This document shows, in pieces, positions 10,353-22,060 of a stretch of 64,000 bases of DNA; positions within the stretch are counted from its first letter, which is position 1, and each line of letters starts with the position of its first letter. The stretch lies in assembly GCA_036898135.1 (NCBI GenBank), contig CM072511.1:74906119-74970118 (forward strand). The letters run 5' to 3'. Both the position numbers and the translations under genes were made by a program. The notes beneath the pieces were generated by a model, which made no database searches, was not told the DNA's origin, and saw only the letters and a program-made list of their open reading frames with translations. This DNA is from Oncomelania hupensis. Lineage: Eukaryota; Mollusca; Gastropoda; Littorinimorpha; Pomatiopsidae.

Positions 10353-11657
10353 AGTCATTATGGGGCGCCATGTGTCCAATTATTCTATGTGACCATTCTA
10401 TACATAGAATAAATTCTATGCACATAGAAAGCATTCTATGGACACAAAAAGCATTCATTAGTTGAAATTCCATTTATAAAAAAGAAACCAATATTGTAAG
10501 TCATAGAATAAAATTCTTTGTATAGAATAACATTCTATAATATAGTGTAAAATTCTATGTCCATAATAAAATTCTATGTATAGAATAACATTTTATAATA
10601 GGGAATAAGATTCTATGTATGTAATACAATTCTAAATTATAGAATGCACTTGTATGCCTAAAATTATATTCTATAACATAGAATGAATTCTATTACAAAG
10701 AATGAATTCTATAACATAGAATGAATTCTTTAACATAAAATAAATTGCATGACATAGAATGAATTCTATACGCATAGAATTCATTCTATAACATAGAATG
10801 AATTCTTTAACATAAAATAAATTATTTGACATAAAATGAATTCTATGTGCATAGAATAAATTGTATAACATAGAATGAATTCTATAATAAAAACTGAATT
10901 ATATATGCATAGAAAAGAATGAATTTTATAGCATAGAATGAATTCTATGACATAAAATTCATTCTATGACATAGAATCCATTCTATAGGCATAGAATGAA
11001 TAGTATAACATAGAATGAATAAGATGACATAGAATTAATTCTATGACATAGAATGAATTCCATAACATAGAATGAATTCTATAGCATAGAATGAATTCTA
11101 TTACATAGAATTTATTCTATAGCATAGAATGAATTCTATGACATAGAATTTATTCTATAGCATAGAATGAATTCTATGTTACAGAATGAATTCTATGTCA
11201 TAGAATTCATTCTATGCTATAGAATTCATTCTATGTTATAGAATTCGTTCTATGCTATAGAATAAATTCTATGTCATAGAATTCATTCTGTGCTATAGAA
11301 TTCATTCTATGTTATAGAATTCATTCTATGCTATAGAATAAATTCTATGTCATAGAATTCATTCTTTGCTATAGAACTCTTTATATGTTATAGAATTCAT
11401 TGTATGTCATAGAATTCATTCTATGTCGTCTTATTCATTCTATTTTATACTATTCATTCTATGTTATAGAATTCTTTCTATGTCATAGAATTCATTCTAT
11501 GTTATAGAATGAAATCAATATATACACTTTTTTTAAATAGTAAAAACTGGGGCACTGTCAAGGTATAGAGAACATTTTGTATGGCATGGGACTGTATTGC
11601 AGAGAGATACACATTGCCACATCCCATCACCACACCACATCACTCTACATCAATGGC
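10353..11657. repeat. Left arm of ~1.3-kb inverted repeat
   Basis: The arm matches the reverse complement of 14437-15675 from GGGGCGCCATGTGTCC at the outside, through shared non-repetitive landmarks (AACCAATATTG, CTGGGGCACTGTCAAGG, TGATGGGATGTGGCAATG), to TCTACATCA at the inside. Much of it is tandem 18-30 bp units of the CATAGAATGAATTCTATG type. Arm identity looks high by eye, with indels. Confidence 0.88.
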
Positions 11658-11714
11658 TGACGTACGTTCCTAATGCTATTATGCTACCCATTTTATTAAC
11701 GGAAGGAACTATAG

Positions 11715-11715
<1 letters not shown>

Positions 11716-11782
<67 letters not shown>
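11716..11782. repeat. (TA)n microsatellite
   Basis: About 33 TA units in the spacer between the inverted arms. From 11783 to 12290 there is AT-rich sequence with poly-G patches and no recognisable gene. Confidence 0.95.
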
Positions 11783-11785
<3 letters not shown>

Positions 11786-12289
11786 AATGTGGTTGTTCTC
11801 ACAAAGGGGGGGGCAAATTCACAACAGAGCTATTTAGCTGAAAATAGGTGATGGGAGGAGGGGGGGGGCCGCCTGGGGTGAAATAGATTTTTTGCAATAA
11901 TCAGCTTTATGAACCTTTCATTTATTATGTCTCAGAGTTGTATAGCAATATTGGACCTTTAAATATATTAATTATTGCTTTTTATGAGTGTACAGTACGG
12001 TTATTTCTTCGGTATTGAGCGAAAAGAACTGATTATTTAATTAGATTTTGTCACTATAAACCCTTACAGAACCTCAGCACATTGTAATGAAAAAAGCAAG
12101 CACGCGGGGACGGAGGGGGGGGGAGAGGGGTGACGTCAATTATTTTTATTGCTATGAGATCTACTCACACTACCGTCGAAGTCGTCCGCATCAAGAAACC
12201 TAAATGCTTGTTCGCGAAATTATGATTGTCTGATAAAGCCCGCAGAACGCTTGGTACGTCAGCCATTTCTTCAGTTTTCGCGCGCGTCC

Positions 12290-12600
12290 AAAGGGGCGCC
12301 ACATGTCCATTTATTCGTCAGAGCCTCGTTTCACATAGAATGACTCAAGCATTCTATGTTATAGAATGGATTCTATGTTATAGAATGAACATTCTAAGTT
12401 ATAGAATGGATTCTATGTTATAGAATGAACATTCTATGTTTTAGAATGGATTCTATGTTATAGAATGACCATTCTATGTTATAGATTGAACATTCTATGT
12501 TATAGAATGGATCCTATGTTATAGAATGAACATTCTATGTTATAGAATGAACATTCTATAACATAGAATGCATTCTATGTGCACCAAATGTTAAAAAACA
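12290..12600. repeat. Second array of TATAGAATG units in the spacer
   Basis: It begins GGGGCGCCACATGTCCATTT, the same lead-in that marks the outer edges of the two arms, then runs through repeated CATTCTATGTTATAGAATG units. This looks like a separate, shorter insertion of the same repeat family. Confidence 0.75.
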
Positions 12601-12619
12601 ATTTTATGAAAATAGAATT

Positions 12620-13605
12620 TATTCAGTGTTGCGAGGGATGTGCAGTCGCTGGCTGGCGTCCACGAACGCGCTTCCATCACCAAGCTGCGTCGCATCCGCA
12701 ACAACGAGGCGCATCCCCTGCATGACGCAGTCGCTGCCTGTGTCTCCCGGCGCAGCAAGGGGCGCTTCCTCTCTATGAAGTGTCGCACGACGCGCTTCAA
12801 GAATTCATACCTTCCAACAGCCATCCGACTGGCAAACGACACGCTCCAGCGATAAGAATGCTCACTCTTGTAATAAAGGAGGCAATTTGCTTTTGTGCGT
12901 TATATCTGCTGCAATCAATTATATGAGAATGTGGTGTTCTTTTCTTACTCAACTTTGACCAGAGATTTTATCAATTAGTTAATTTGGTTGTATTGTTGTT
13001 CTTGTTATTATCATTATTCTTACTAATTAGTAATTTTGTTCCCCTAGTAGTATTGTTATTATTATTATCATTGTTACCATAATAATTATTATTTGTCTGT
13101 TGGTGCTGCTGTTGTATTATTTTTTAGTAGTTGCATTGTTATTATTATTATTTTTTATAATTACTCTTATGATTACGATTATTATTAATAATTATGATTA
13201 TTTTGTATTATTATTATTATTATTATTATTATCATTACTATTATGATGATGATTATTATTATTATTATTATTATGATCTAGGATGGATCTAAGGCATGGA
13301 AGAATAGGTGAGTGTTAGTAGTTTTGTGTATACGTGTATTGTGGAATAATTATCTGTGTTAAATGTGTACACATGGGTATGTGACTGGATATCTGTTTAT
13401 GCATGTGTGCTAGTGTTCATAGATTTGTATTTTGGTATGGAAGTTGTGTTTGATAGTATATCAAATGTATTAATATTGTACTCTATGTTTTTAATAGTTT
13501 TGATGTTGTTATCTCCTTCCTTCTTGCACTGCTAAACAAATATCCATGCCATGTGTTTGGACAATAAAGAATCTTGAATCTTGAATCTCTTGAATCTTGA
13601 ATCTA
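12620..13605 (+). mobile_element. LINE-3, 3' end with (TCTTGAA)n tail
   Basis: A frame ending at 12855 reads SKGRFLSMKCRTTRFKNSYL and PTAIRLAND, the extreme C-terminus typical of some CR1/Rex-like LINE ORF2 proteins. A 3' UTR follows with TTATTA-rich low complexity (13090-13275), then AATAAAG and a TCTTGAA tandem tail at 13572-13605. It is heavily 5' truncated. Confidence 0.65.
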
Positions 13606-13764
13606 AAATCCATTTTATGTTAAAAAAAGGAATTTTATGTCATACAACTCTTGCTGTGTTATACAATTAATTCTATATACATATATAATTCATTTCATTC
13701 ACATATAATTAAAAACCACAACTAATAAATTGTAACAAAATTTAGAATTAGAAAAAAAAAGATA

Positions 13765-14100
13765 TTGTATGACACATCACCACATCGCATCATCACCACA
13801 TCGATCACATCACATCACTGCATCACATTGCTTCATCACCATCATCGTGAAAACGCACCACCACATAAAATCACATCAGCCGACATCACAGCAGCAGCAC
13901 ATCTTCACATTGCAGCAGACAGCACATATCACACATCACATAATCTAATCACCCCACCCCTCCAACCCATCACATTTGTGGTGCAGTGTGGTGATGTGAT
14001 GTGGTAATGTGTATGTATGTATCTGCAATACAGTTCTATTATGCCTTAAAAGCGAGTGAATCAGACCACATCATCACATAACCTAATCACTCCACCCCAC
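13765..14100. repeat. CATCAC-rich low-complexity stretch
   Basis: Irregular CACATCAC repeats related to the inner edge of the inverted arms. R2 copy 1 is inserted directly after it. No gene is credible. Confidence 0.65.
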
Positions 14101-14103
14101 CTA

Positions 14104-14413
14104 TTTTATTTAATCGTTCTTATATAGCGCTTTTCCAGCTCAAGAGCTGCTCAAGGCGCTGGCCGATACAGGATCTAACTCAAGCCGCCCAAGACGCCCA
14201 CCCGCAGCCTTTGGGCGCATGGTCTGATGCCCGGACAACTGAGCACAATCCTGGGCAGCCAGGGATGGGGGAGAAGGAGGTGCATGCTGGGTGTTTTCTT
14301 GTCACCGGCACTCACCCGACTAGGACATGAGCGTCAGGATCTTTAAAGTCTGTTATGATGGAATGTATGCGACACAGACTAGACCTCGGTTTATACTCTC
14401 ATCCGAAGGAGTA
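14104..14413 (+). repeat. R2 interspersed repeat, copy 1
   Basis: About 310 bp starting near TATATAGCGCTTTTCCAGC, with ATACAGGATCTAACTCAA, CGCCCACCCGCAGCC and GACATGAGCGTCAGGATC. It is nearly the same as 53436-53752, which has its own short flanking duplication. No coding frame; likely a SINE or non-autonomous element. Confidence 0.8.
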
Positions 14414-14436
14414 CCCATCACATTTGTAGTGCAGTG

Positions 14437-15675
14437 TGATGTAGACTGATGTGGTGTGGTGATGGGATGTGGCAATGTGTATCTCTCTGCAATACAGTCC
14501 CATGCCATTAAAAATGTTCTCTATACCTTGACAGTGCCCCAGTCTTTACTATTTAAAAAAATGTATATATTGATTTCATTCTATAACATAGAATGAAGTC
14601 TATGACATAGAATGAATTCTATGACTTAGAATGAATTCTATGTCATAGAATGAATTCTATAGCATAGAATGAATAGTATAACATAGAATGAATAGTATAA
14701 CATAGAATGAATAAGATGACATAGAATGAATTCTATGACATAGAATGAATTCTATAACATAGAATGAATTCTATAGCAAAGAATGAATTCTATGACATAG
14801 AATGAATTCTATAGCATAGAATGAATTCTATGACATCGAATTCTTTCTGTAACATAGAATTCATTCTATGCTATAGAATAAATTCTATGTCATAGAATTC
14901 ATTCTATGCTATAGAATTCATTCTATGTTATAGAATCCATTTTATGTCATAGAATTCATTCTATGTCATAGAATTCATTCTATGTCATCTTATTCATTCT
15001 ATGTTATACTATTCATTCTATGCCTATAGAATCCATTCTATGTCATAGAATGAATTCTATGTCATAGAATTCATTCTATGCTATAAAATTCATTCTATGC
15101 ATATAGAATTCAGTCTTTATTATAGAATTCATTCTATGTTATACAATTTATTCTATGCACATAGAGTTCATTTTATGTCATATAATTTATTTTATGTTAA
15201 AGAATTCATTCTATGTTATAGAATGAATTCTATGCGTATAGAATTCATTCTATGTCATGCAATTTATTTTATGTTAAAGAATTCATTCTATGTTATAGAA
15301 TGAATTCTATGCACATAGAATAAATTCTATGTTATAGAATTCATTCTTTGTAATAGAATTCATTCTATGTTATAGAATATAATTCTATGCATACAAGTGC
15401 ATTCTATAATATAGAATTGTATTACATACATAGAATCTTATTCTCTATTATAAAATGTTATTATATACATAGAATTTTATTATGGACATATAATTTTACA
15501 CTATATTATAGAATGTTATTCTATACAAAGAATTTTATTCTATGACTTACAATATTGGTTTCTTTTTTATAAATGGAATTTCAACTAATGAATGCTTTTT
15601 GTGTGCATAGAATTTATTCTATGTATAGAATGGTCACATAGAATGAATGGACACATGGCCTCCCATAAGTCACAC
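14437..15675. repeat. Right arm of ~1.3-kb inverted repeat
   Basis: The reverse complement of 10353-11657, with the outer edge at GGACACATGGCCTCCCATAAG. The spacer between the arms is 2.8 kb. From 15676 to 16231 no gene is seen; a splice-donor-like GACGCAG/GTAAAT lies near 15813. Confidence 0.88.
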
Positions 15676-16231
15676 CTCTGTGAAAAGATAAGTGGTTAAT
15701 GTTTGTCAATGCTGTGTAGTATTGTGGGCAGTAGACTCATGCTAAGTGGAACGTTTTGACTAGGTGAGAGAACGCCTGGATTATATACTGTGTTGAAGCT
15801 GCGTGGGACGCAGGTAAATATGAAAATGTATTTTATTTGGATATTGTATAATTATAAATGCAACAGGTGGAATTTTTGAATGCTATTGTAATTGCATGGT
15901 GAGCATTTTGGCCGCCATGTTTGTTTCCAATATTGATGAAGTTTATGTGAAGTGTTTGGTGGGCTGTTGCATGGGTGTGAGTGTGGGTGATGGATCATTT
16001 CTGTACTGAATTGTATAAGTTGGAAGAATTGTGGAGGATGTTGAAAAGTCGATTGACTAAAATGGATGTGTAAGAAACAAGAGTTTTCAAAGAAACAAAA
16101 CAAATAGAGAGAAAATGAATTGTAAACAGAAACAAAGTGGTAATAGAAACATTATATTGTTACGCAGCGGAGAGGAGAGACCCGAGCTGAGAAGTGGAGC
16201 CTAGATGAGGTGGATGGTGTCCCCGGTGTTG

Positions 16232-16440
16232 TTGACTATGCCACTACAGTGAAGAGGCCTACGGATGTGACTGTGCCACTACAGTGAAGAGGGCTGCGCA
16301 TGGTGACTGTGCCACTATGGTGAAGAGGCCTGCGCATGGTGACTGTGCCACTACGGTGAAGAGGCCTGCACATGGTGACTGTGCCACTACAGTGACGAGA
16401 GGCCTGCGCATAGTGACTGTGCCACTACCGTGAAGAGTGT
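16232..16440. repeat. ~37-bp minisatellite
   Basis: Five to six units containing GACTGTGCCACTACAGTGAA and GAGGCCTGCGCATGGT. It lies inside the right flank of the insertion at 10085-16790. Confidence 0.85.
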
Positions 16441-16795
16441 ACAGAAAGGCCTACAGAACGAATTGCGGAGCTACAAACAGGGGTAGGCAATTAATTAAAC
16501 CCCTTCTTCAAGTTGTTGAGCAACGATAACATTAGCGAAGTGTGAAGACTGAGAAGAGCTCAAATTGACTGTGTGGAAACTCGCTACAGAATGAGATAGT
16601 TAATTAGACCTATAAGGAATATTTATCTTCATTAGCTAGATAGCTCGTTTAGATTTCATTTGAACATTGTGTTTGTTTATTCACGTATGTTGAACATTAT
16701 TTGTGATATTTGAATGTTCATGCACTTTCAAAGAAATGATGTCAGATATATAAGCATGCACTAATAGCACCCAAAATATCGACCGTTACACTGTT

Positions 16796-17801
16796 CCTAT
16801 TTCTTCCACTCAGGCCTGCGTCTCTGAGCTTAAGGTTTGGATGACGCAGAACAAGCTCAAACTTAACGAGGATAAAACTGAACTTATCATCATTGCTCCT
16901 CAAAAAACCTTTTCATCTTCTTCCTTACCTTGTTCTGTTTCACTCTGCGACACCGACATTTCTCTATCGACCTCTGTCCGCAATCTCGGTGTCACCATTG
17001 ATCAAACACTCTTTTCAGACGCATGTAGCTAATATTTGTAAAACCTGCTTCTACAAAATTCGTAGAATCTCATCCATCCGTCATTTACTTACTGAAGATT
17101 CAACTAAGACTCTTATCTGTGCCTTCGTACCGTCTCGTTTAGATTACTGCAATGCTATTCTTTCAGGCTGTCCTAACTATCTTATTTCTAAGCTCCAAAA
17201 GGTCCAGAACCATGCTGCTAGGCTCGTCTTTCGCTCTTCTAAATTTGACCACATCTCCCCTCTCCTACACTCTCTCCGCTGGCTTCCTGTTCAACAGAGA
17301 ATTTTTCACAAGACTGCCACACTCTGCTATAATATATATCTGACCTACTCCATCTCTACACCCCATCCCGTCAGCTTCGTTCTTCTGCAGACTCTCGTAT
17401 CTTTACGATCCCCACTGTCAGGACAAAAACTTTTGGCCAAAGGTCTTTCTCTTATCAAGCGCCTGTTACCTGGAACCTTCATCCGTCATTCACCCTCCCT
17501 GCCAGCCTTCAAAAAATATCTCAAAACTGATTTATTTCCATCATAGTCTTTAATCTTGATTGTTTGTGAGTATGGTTGGTGTGCTTAAGCTTTTCGCAGT
17601 GACTAATTTAATTGATTTTTTGTTTTCTTTATTATAGAAGTGATTATGTGTGCGTGCGTGTGTGTGTTTTGCAGATGGTGGTTATCAGTGAAAAAAATTA
17701 TATTTTCTTGTTTTTTATGTTTTTTTTTTGATTAGTTCTTTTTGATTAATTTTTGACTTTGTAAACGCCTAGGGCTTTGTTTAGATTAGGCGTCAATAGC
17801 C

Positions 17802-17864
<63 letters not shown>

Positions 17865-17865
17865 T
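16796..17865 (+). pseudogene. LINE-2, 3' piece with (ATA)n tail
   Basis: It continues the reverse transcriptase from 10084: NKLKLNEDKTEL, then one frameshift near 17020, then CAFVPSRLDYCNAIL, NHAARLVFRSS and HSLRWLPVQQRIF, with the last stop at 17546. The 3' UTR contains AACGCCTAGGGCTTTGTTTAG and ends in about 20 ATA units (17803-17862). Same CR1/L2 group as the LINE at 1-3628, but a different subfamily. Confidence 0.85.
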
Positions 17866-18230
17866 TGTGAAATTTGGTGTGATGTAAATTGTTGTGCACA
17901 GACGCAAAGAGGCACACTGACGTACATAAATTTGTTTTTAGATATAATCTTTGGACGTTTTAGGACATCACATTTTTTATGAGGGTGGGGTGGGATGAGT
18001 ACATACATTGTTGCACACATGAGAGTGAAAACCGTTAACTATCAACAAAATTAACCAACAAACCAAAGACCAAACATGTCAGTTTGACCTCAATAGTAGC
18101 GACAAATAACTTTACTAAACACACGTTTATGTACGATAAACATAATTATATGGGAGGAACAAAGACCTGGGGAAACCATTACTGGTATTTTTTACAAAAT
18201 GGATTTACAATACATTTACTTTCGCCGAGT
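17866..18230. other. Intergenic, nothing recognised
   Basis: Sequence between the LINE-2 tail and the 3' end of the minus-strand P450 gene. No frame, repeat match or RNA gene is visible. Confidence 0.5.
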
Positions 18231-18251
18231 GCAATACTATATAATTGCTCC

Positions 18252-18257
18252 TTTATT
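18252..18257 (-). promoter_or_regulatory. Poly(A) signal of the CYP20A1-like gene
   Basis: AATAAA on the minus strand, 86 bp past the stop codon. It gives a short 3' UTR and a terminal exon ending at about 18230. The cleavage site is inferred. Confidence 0.6.
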
Positions 18258-18342
18258 TAGACCAAGCAAATGTGGTCGCCTTCGAGGACCTAAAATGTTT
18301 GTCAGTTTTAAGCCGCTGTCCAGGTCCTTTATAAATTAAGCT

Positions 18343-18595
18343 TCACTCTCTTTTGACAACCTTTAACCAGATTTCGTCCTTGGGCCGGCTGAAGACGCTG
18401 TACGTGACCTTGACCTCTTGACCCGGAACAAGAAGGAACTTGACCTTCTGCAGGGCGGTAACAAGCAGAACAGAGGCCTCGACGTAAGCAAAGCGGTAGC
18501 CTGGACACTGACGTCGACCGGCAAAACCGAAAGGGGAGAAAGCGATGGAGGGACGTCCTTTGCTGCGCGTGTCGGAGAAACGGTCGGGATCAAAT
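18343..18595 (-). CDS. CYP20A1: Cytochrome P450 CYP20A1-like, last coding exon (haem-binding)
   Basis: The minus-strand exon follows a TTGCAG acceptor and gives 83 residues plus TGA. It starts FDPDRF, the family's PERF-like motif, and has the haem loop FSPFGFAGRRQCPG with the cysteine codon at 18507-18505. It ends KDEIWLKVVKRE. CYP20A1 proteins are recognised by a displaced haem motif (G-F-x-G ahead of the cysteine, where most P450s have Phe seven residues before it), and that arrangement is present. The first base of the exon completes a Val codon begun in the 40226-40162 exon. P450s are haem monooxygenases, usually on the ER membrane; CYP20A1 is an orphan with no settled substrate. The 21.6-kb intron upstream is filled with nested transposons. 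Confidence 0.9.
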
Positions 18596-18785
18596 CTGCA
18601 ATGTGGGAAACAAATTACCTTGCAAATCTCGGAGTAGCATTCTTTCGTTTAGTAGAAGCAAAGAATGTAACATTACAAAGACTCAAAGTTCCTGTCGTGG
18701 CGTCACCTGCAAGGACCATAATATGACGTGTCTTATTACTTTGGTTAAATTGTAATATTATAATACTAGCAAAATCCCGTGCATG

Positions 18786-20925
18786 TGTAACGTCAGGATG
18801 GCGACAGAGAGAGAGATTTTCCAAAGCAAAGTCAGAGAGAAAGTAAAACAATTATCTAACTATTAATGAAAGAATTGCCAAAATATCAGGAAATTACGTT
18901 TTGAGAATTTATTCGTTTTTGTGTTTTTCATCCAAGTGAGTTCGTTTTTAGAAAATATATCCATTGCCGAAAAAAATTTACAAAGGATCGTAGAAAAAGG
19001 CTGCTGATTGTTTTGTACTAATTTCGATTCAAATCTTGTTATTTTTCCTGGGGTTTTCGTCAAATCTTTATGTTCGATCAAATCTTTAAAGTCCAGCTCT
19101 TGGTAGCCAATCCAGAATCCTCAGTTTTCGTCCTCCTTTCGCCGACGATGCTTCGCTGCTTTTATGGCCGTAGTTTCTATGCTCTGTTTCCATAGCGCCG
19201 TTTGTCCATTATCCACATTATCTAAACGACGTCCATTCGCAAGGCATCTTCCTTATTTCCGCCAATGGTGTGTAGTCTTCTGTTTCTCTTGCATAGAAAC
19301 TGCAAGTTTTCCAGCCCAGTCATGTGAGATTTCATCATTGTAGTCTTGCGCTGCGGTCCCATTTAGGTCTCGAAACTTCTATATTAAGCTAAACTAAAAA
19401 CTATTACAAATAAAAACCTATAGCAGCCTGAATAACCAAATATGCATAACCACAAGTATATCAACTAACAAGTTAGTATCTCTCTTCTATGTCTCTGTCG
19501 ACGTGCGCGTACAACCGGTTGCTTCCCTTTACATGCTTTGCGCTCCATAGAGCGTCGACGGCCTAAAATAATTTTTTAGAAACTTCAAAACCCAGGGGAA
19601 TTATGGGTAGGGAAATCCTTTTCTGAAATGACGTCGGCAGGACTCTTCGAGATTGGTGCATGGCACACGAGACACACGCAAAATGGCGTCATAAGAAGAT
19701 TGGTTAGATCTGAATTCCTCTAATTTGACCTCGCATGCTGCTGGATAACAATGCAATTTGAATTTGCTTTCAAAAATCAAAAGAGAGCGAGACCACAACA
19801 AAGTACAACGAGCCAAGGCGAGGCAAACACTCAAGGCCGACAGAACAAAAAGCACACAAACTACAAAAGGTAAGTACCCGTGACCATACACAATAAAGTA
19901 GGCCTAACCACCATTGCAAAATAGGATTGATCATCACCATGATTGAATTTTTCCACCCCACCTTCCAATTGGTACGGAATCGAACATATGCTCAAATCAT
20001 TATATCTTTAACAGACCTTGCATGTGCATTATACAGTGTGCTCTAAGCGATAAATGAACCATCACATCGAACGATCTGAGCAGAATGGCGAACAATCGTT
20101 CACTGAGACTCACGATCGCCTGCACTGAGCTCACATACATGTGTGCATGTTTCTATAAATCCATCGTGTTCTCCTTCGATAATTGAGCAAAGCCTTTGTT
20201 CACTATCAGAAATATGCAGTTACTCTCCCAACTTTCGTTTAATTTCAACCAGCACATCTTCGCGAGAAATGGCGACCATGACTGCAACCGTAGCTTGAAC
20301 AGATTTCCCAGAATTCTCTATTCTATTTTTAGGTTTGGGATACCCCCGTCTCAGCTTGTGGCTAAAACCAAGGGCAACGGGACCACCGCACGTCGACTGG
20401 GGGCAATACGAGATACTAACCTGTTAGTTGATATACTTGTGGCATAACAATATCAATTATTTCTAACATTTCCAAACTACAAACAATCTTTTCCTAAACT
20501 ATATGACGCAATTTTGACGACGACATCATGCGCAGTAATGACGTCAGATTAATCTCCAAAGTCTTTTTTCTCGAATGCAGGCCATTTCTTCAGCACAGTT
20601 TTATGCAACATAAATGTCATAATTGTCTTTGAATATGTACGCGCTCGCATAGCGAAGTCTTGTGGTGGTCCGTTTCGCTGCTTCATCACGAGTCATTTTG
20701 TAATCATTGCCCAGTAGATGTAGTCCATTCAAGATGGCTGTCCACGGTGCTGATTATAAGTAGATCTCTCGCCGATGTCCCCATTCGGCCTCTGTGGTCA
20801 CACTTGGGTCTCGGCCGTAGATCCCCAGCCCCTCTCGCCATGACTCAGGTACGTCCGCCATCCACTGTAGTCTTCTCGCGACTCGGATATCAATCAGCCC
20901 GCATCGCCGGTCTTCATATTCATAT
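18786..20925 (-). repeat. Element A 3' LTR, larger piece
   Basis: It aligns with 35663 onward and with the reverse complement of the solo LTR 44292-45617 (GCGACAGAGAGAGAGATTTT, CCGACGATGCTTCGCTGC, CATCATGCGCAGTAATGACG). It is interrupted by M1 at 19451-20441 and cut at 20925 by element B. Confidence 0.85.
19451..20441. mobile_element. M1, non-autonomous TIR transposon in the A LTR
   Basis: 991 bp with near-perfect ~31-bp terminal inverted repeats starting CACAAGTATATCAACTAACA, flanked by a 7-bp duplication GCATAAC (19444-19450, 20442-20448). The solo LTR at 44292 lacks the insertion at the corresponding point. No transposase frame. The superfamily is not determined: a 7-bp duplication could fit P-like or hAT-like elements, but the ends are not diagnostic. 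Confidence 0.8.
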
Positions 20926-21256
20926 TGTAAGATACACAACGCCACTATACAACACGCAACATGGGGATCACCAATCTCGCCTCTGCCTTGCGTCATGCAC
21001 CTTCTTTCACACTCTCATTCACTGCAAATATAATAAACTTACAACGCTTCGATCTCTACTCCAAACATACCTGTCTAACCTAACTAACTACTGTCTTTGT
21101 CCACCGTCAGTGTCCACAGTCCAGTCACTGTCTTCGTGCTCTCTGGGGAGAAGCAAAACCAACAGACACCCACAAACGTCACACAGCACGTCACATCACA
21201 GACAAGACGTCATTTCCTAAACACAGCGCGTGCTCTCTTTCTGATTCACCCTTACA
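20926..21256 (-). repeat. Element B 3' LTR
   Basis: Starts TGTAAGATACACAACGCC and ends CACCCTTACA on the plus strand. Nearly identical to 28539-28866, apart from small indels (for example CACCTTCTTTCAC against CACCTTTCAC). Confidence 0.85.
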
Positions 21257-21589
21257 TTCTTCCCCCTTACGACGAAAAGGCACCCCTTCTCGCCGAAATG
21301 AGGCTCAATTGCAACAAAGAACTCGCATACCCTAAACACTGAACAGTATAAACACTGAACAGCATAAAAATTAAACTATATCACGTGACTATCAAATATT
21401 CTGCCCCCTATCTCCATTCCTATCCCCTTCCCCTTAACTCCACACCTTGAATCCGCACCCCAAACCCCACATGAAAAATCCTTTATTCTGGAAAAGAAAA
21501 CCGAACAAACAAAACATATAAACCATCTCCATTCAATGTATCGAGTAACATACAGCTGACTCTTATAAGGACCAATAATTAGTATGTTA

Positions 21590-21808
21590 ACAAAAAATGT
21601 AATTCCCCCAATCAAATCATAACGCCCGAGAAACTCGCCACCCAACAACTTGAGTCTCAGTCTATTGTATCTCGATGCGCTGAACAAAAAATGTAATTCC
21701 CCCAATCAAATCATAACGCCCGAGAAACTCACCACCCAACAACTTGAGTCTCAGTCTATTGTATCTCGATGCGCTGAACAAAAAATGTAATCCCCCCAAT
21801 CAAATCAT
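21590..21808. repeat. 94-bp tandem repeats of element B, left block
   Basis: Units with AATGTAATTCCCCCAATCAA and CAACTTGAGTCTCAGTCTAT repeat every 94 bp and continue at 26905-27165 on the other side of element C. C therefore landed inside this array. Confidence 0.88.
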
Positions 21809-22060
21809 TGTGTTGTTCTTCTTGAATGTTTGTTTATCAGGCAAACACTTTAATAGAAGAAAGGCAGTGGATTGTGGTGTTACATGGAAGCCATCTTTTA
21901 TTCCAGTCCCCGTATGTTATTCTCTACTCCAAGAGATGCAACTCTTGTTCTCAACTAATCAACTCGACGTCATTAATCAAAGGTTACGTCCCTTGGACCT
22001 ATTAAGCTGACTGACCAATCTTCTTTCCATTACATGTACTAGTAGGCTCTGTACATGACA
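21809..22060 (-). repeat. Element C 3' LTR
   Basis: Runs TGTGTTGTTC to GTACATGACA on the plus strand. Region 22061-22692, between this LTR and the pol stop codon, is AT-rich 3' untranslated sequence. Confidence 0.92.

Larger units (their letters stand above)
10085..16790. mobile_element. 6.7-kb insertion splitting LINE-2 (TGTAAGG...CGTTACA)
   Basis: The insertion is flanked by a perfect 5-bp duplication CTGTT at 10080-10084 and 16791-16795, and removing it restores the LINE reading. The ends are TG and CA, as in an LTR. The flanks (10085-10352 and 15676-16790) have no coding frame and look like one ~1.4-kb LTR. The middle is a long inverted repeat. The simplest reading is a solo LTR later invaded by a foldback-type element, with further insertions in the spacer. 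A single large foldback transposon is the alternative. Confidence 0.65.

Noticed and set aside
10353..11657. Regular palindromic units resembling a CRISPR array
   Set aside because: Units are 18-30 bp with no unique spacers, the context is a eukaryotic transposon, and no cas genes are present.
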